Positions 4,704 through 6,910 of a stretch of 6,910 nt of DNA are shown here, in pieces. The notes below the pieces were generated by a model. That model ran no database searches. It saw nothing but the letters and a program-made list of their open reading frames with translations, and was not told the origin of the DNA. Numbering within the stretch: position 1 is the stretch's first letter; every line of letters starts with the position of its first letter. Made by a program: the position numbers and the translations under genes. The stretch is taken from the NCBI GenBank assembly GCA_023432845.1, contig JAEZEY010000166.1:1-6910 (forward strand), given 5' to 3'. The DNA comes from Pseudomonadota bacterium (GTDB lineage: Bacteria > Pseudomonadota > Alphaproteobacteria > Rhizobiales > Xanthobacteraceae).

Positions 4704-6910
4704 ATGGCTCTCGACGACGACCTGCCTCCGGAGACCGCGCGCCAGAAGATCAGGCGCGCCATGCTGGCGATCGACGCCTGGGTCGATTTTAGCGTGTTCC
4801 GCTCGGCCGCATCCTTGCGCGAGGGCTACGAGCGCTTCTCCACCTTCATGGACCGCTTCCATGTCTCAGGCGTGCGGCGCTGGGGCGTCGAATTCGCCTC
4901 CGAGGGCGCCACCCTCGGGCTCGCCGGCGGCGTCCTCATGCTGGCGCTCGCCGTCCCCGCCTTCCAGATGACCCAGGACGACGACTGGCTCAAGAAATCC
5001 GAGCTCGCCGTCACCTTCCTCGACCGCTACGGCAACGAGGTCGGCACCCGCGGCATCCGCCACAACGACTCCATCCCGCTCGACCAGTTCCCCGATCACC
5101 TGATCAAGGCCGTGCTGGCGACCGAGGACCGCCGCTTCTACGAGCATTTCGGCATCGATATCGGCGGCACGGTGCGCGCCGTGGTGACCAACGCGCGCGC
5201 CGGCGGCGTCGTGCAGGGCGGCTCGTCGCTGTCGCAGCAGCTCGCCAAGAACCTGTTCCTGTCGAACGAGCGCACGCTCGACCGCAAGATCAAGGAAGCG
5301 TTCCTGGCGATGTGGCTGGAGTCGCGGCTCACCAAGAACGAGATTCTGAAACTGTATCTCGACCGCGCCTATATGGGCGGCGGCGCCTTCGGCGTCGACG
5401 CGGCGGCGCAGTATTATTTCAACAAGTCGGCGCGCGACGTGAATTTGTCGGAAGCGGCGATGCTGGCCGGGCTGTTCAAGGCGCCGACCCGGTTCGCGCC
5501 GCACGTCAATCTGCCGGCGGCGCGCGCGCGGGCGAACGTCGTTTTGGACAATCTCGTCGAGGCCGGATTCATGACCGAGGGTCAGGTGTTCGGCGCCCGC
5601 CGCCACCCCGCCACGGCCGTCGACCGCCGAGCGGAGCGCGCGCCGAATTATTATCTCGATTGGGCGTTCGACGAGATGAAAAGGCTCGTCGACACGTTAC
5701 CGAAGTCGATGACCGAGCGGGTGTTCATCGCGCGCACCGCGCTCGATACCGGCATCCAGTCGGTCGCCGATCAGGCGGTCGAATCCATACTGCGGCAATA
5801 CGGTCGGGAATATCACGCGGACCAGGCCAACACCGTGGTCATGGAAGTCGACGGCGCCGTGCGCGCCATGGTCGGCGGCCGCGACTACGGCGCCAGCCAG
5901 TTCAACCGCGCCACGGACGCCATGCGTCAGCCCGGCTCGTCGTTCAAGCCCTATGTCTACGCCACTGCGCTCGAGCACGGCTTCAAGCCGGAATCGATCG
6001 TCGTCGATGCGCCGATCTGTCTGGGCAATTGGTGTCCGCGCAACTATGGCGGCGGCTATTCGGGCTCGATGACGCTGAACTCGGCACTGACCCGCTCGAT
6101 CAATACCATCGCCGTGCGTCTGTCGATTGCTGTCGGCAATGGCAATGCCAAGCTCGGCCGGACGCGCATCGTCCAGACCGCGCGCAAGATGGGCATTACC
6201 TCGCCGCTGCCGGACACGCCGTCGCTGCCGATCGGCGCCGACGCGGTGACCATGCTTGAACATGTCGGTGCCTATGCGGCCTTCCCTAATCTCGGCATGG
6301 CCGTGAAGCCGCACGCCATCCTTGAGGTGCGCACCGGCGACGGAAATCTCATTTGGCGCTTCGACCGCGACGGTCCGAAGCCGAAGCGCGCGCTGCCCGC
6401 TAATGTCGCCGCGGGCATGATCAAGATGATGAACAACGTGGTCGAAAACGGCACTGCGCGGCGGGCGCGCCTGAACGGCATCGCCGCCGCCGGCAAGACC
6501 GGTACCACCAACGATTATCGTGACGCCTGGTTCATGGGCTACACTGGCAACTTCGTGTGCGGCGTCTGGTTCGGCAACGACGATTACACGTCGACCAACC
6601 GCATGACCGGCGGCTCGCTGCCGGCAATGACCTGGCACACCATCATGGATTATGCCCACCAAGGCATCGAACTCAGGCAACTCCCCGGCGTCGCCGTGCC
6701 CGAGCGGCCGCAGCAGGTTGCGGCGCGCGCCACCCGCACCGACGACAAAACGCCGGCGGCGCGGCGGCCGACGCTGCTGTCGAAGCGCGGTGCCGAGGCG
6801 CTGGTGCGGGTTGAGAAGCTTCTGGACGAGGCAAGCCGCGCCATGACGCCGCTACGTCCGACGGTCGCGAACGAGGCCGGCAAGCGCGCCGACCTCACCG
6901 GGCCGGAAAC
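4704..6910 (+). CDS. Class A penicillin-binding protein, PBP1A type (3' end cut)
   Basis: This bifunctional enzyme polymerises lipid II into glycan strands and cross-links the stem peptides in the periplasm. The window holds 735 codons with no stop, so the gene runs past the right edge, probably not far since the sequence is already in a low-complexity tail. In order: a cytoplasmic N-terminus of about 68 residues; one membrane anchor (about 69-88); a GT51 glycosyltransferase domain (about 115-295) with catalytic Glu141 in EDRRFYEHFG, GGSSLSQQ (172-179), RKIKEA (194-199) and LYLDRAYMGGGAFG; and a transpeptidase domain (about 365-655) with Ser412-x-x-Lys415, Ser465-x-Asn467 and Lys598-Thr-Gly. 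All catalytic motifs are intact. An in-frame stop at 4680-4682 and no GTG or TTG between fix the start at ATG 4704 (Met20 is the only near alternative). The ribosome-binding site is poor (GAAAAG at 4689-4694). The gene appears to stand alone behind a 240-base gap. Confidence 0.96.
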   Translation, partial: MALDDDLPPETARQKIRRAMLAIDAWVDFSVFRSAASLREGYERFSTFMDRFHVSGVRRWGVEFASEGATLGLAGGVLMLALAVPAFQMTQDDDWLKKSELAVTFLDRYGNEVGTRGIRHNDSIPLDQFPDHLIKAVLATEDRRFYEHFGIDIGGTVRAVVTNARAGGVVQGGSSLSQQLAKNLFLSNERTLDRKIKEAFLAMWLESRLTKNEILKLYLDRAYMGGGAFGVDAAAQYYFNKSARDVNLSEAAMLAGLFKAPTRFAPHVNLPAARARANVVLDNLVEAGFMTEGQVFGARRHPATAVDRRAERAPNYYLDWAFDEMKRLVDTLPKSMTERVFIARTALDTGIQSVADQAVESILRQYGREYHADQANTVVMEVDGAVRAMVGGRDYGASQFNRATDAMRQPGSSFKPYVYATALEHGFKPESIVVDAPICLGNWCPRNYGGGYSGSMTLNSALTRSINTIAVRLSIAVGNGNAKLGRTRIVQTARKMGITSPLPDTPSLPIGADAVTMLEHVGAYAAFPNLGMAVKPHAILEVRTGDGNLIWRFDRDGPKPKRALPANVAAGMIKMMNNVVENGTARRARLNGIAAAGKTGTTNDYRDAWFMGYTGNFVCGVWFGNDDYTSTNRMTGGSLPAMTWHTIMDYAHQGIELRQLPGVAVPERPQQVAARATRTDDKTPAARRPTLLSKRGAEALVRVEKLLDEASRAMTPLRPTVANEAGKRADLTGPE

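Noticed and set aside
5312..6259. A 315-codon plus-strand open frame in another phase within the penicillin-binding protein
   Set aside because: It is an arginine-rich alternative phase of the real gene with no recognisable motif.
5697..6680. A 327-codon minus-strand open frame opposite the penicillin-binding protein
   Set aside because: Its product is rich in His, Arg and Gly and shows no domain, while the plus strand carries intact SxxK, SxN and KTG motifs. It is an antisense shadow, as is the 246-codon frame at 4866-5606.
1..6910. CRISPR array, tRNA, rRNA, insertion sequence or integrase
   Set aside because: No regularly spaced repeats, tRNA-like cloverleaf or T-loop sequence, ribosomal RNA sequence or transposase/integrase motif was seen on either strand.

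Overview
The window (6,910 bases, mostly GC-rich, with codons strongly biased to G/C at the third position) looks like chromosome from an alphaproteobacterium, probably Hyphomicrobiales (Rhizobiales). The evidence is the style of the bifunctional penicillin-binding protein, the small conserved proteins, the CTTGAC-type promoter element and the type of palindromic intergenic repeat. The genus cannot be fixed from sequence alone.

Layout. (1) Positions 1-69 are a GC-rich palindromic intergenic repeat. Positions 70-316 hold no gene I can support. (2) Positions 317-876 are a leftward (minus-strand) cluster of three very small genes: a 57-residue basic hydrophilic protein, a 76-residue protein with two membrane segments and a 43-residue protein with one. 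The last two overlap by ATGA, which suggests translational coupling. (3) Positions 877-1037 are a divergent intergenic region with a plausible promoter for the leftward cluster. (4) Positions 1038-4463 encode a 1,141-residue single-chain restriction-modification enzyme related to MmeI (Type IIG/IIL). It has an N-terminal D-ExK nuclease site, a gamma-class N6-adenine methyltransferase core, a target-recognition region and a C-terminal winged-helix-like extension. (5) Positions 4464-4703 are non-coding and contain a short direct repeat and a GC-rich hairpin inside a cluster of GTCCG motifs. (6) From 4704 to the right edge runs a class A penicillin-binding protein (peptidoglycan glycosyltransferase plus transpeptidase), whose 3' end is cut by the window.

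How the parts work together. The restriction-modification gene is the accessory, defence-type element here. It appears self-contained: nuclease, methyltransferase and specificity sit on one chain, with no separate R, M or S gene nearby. Its neighbours look like ordinary chromosomal genes. The strongest signal is inside this gene: base composition and codon use drop sharply between about 2760 and 3780, which covers the target-recognition part, while both flanks match the genome. This is the pattern expected if the specificity module was exchanged by recombination. I found no integrase, insertion sequence, tRNA, rRNA or CRISPR array, and I cannot support a claim of a wholly new system.
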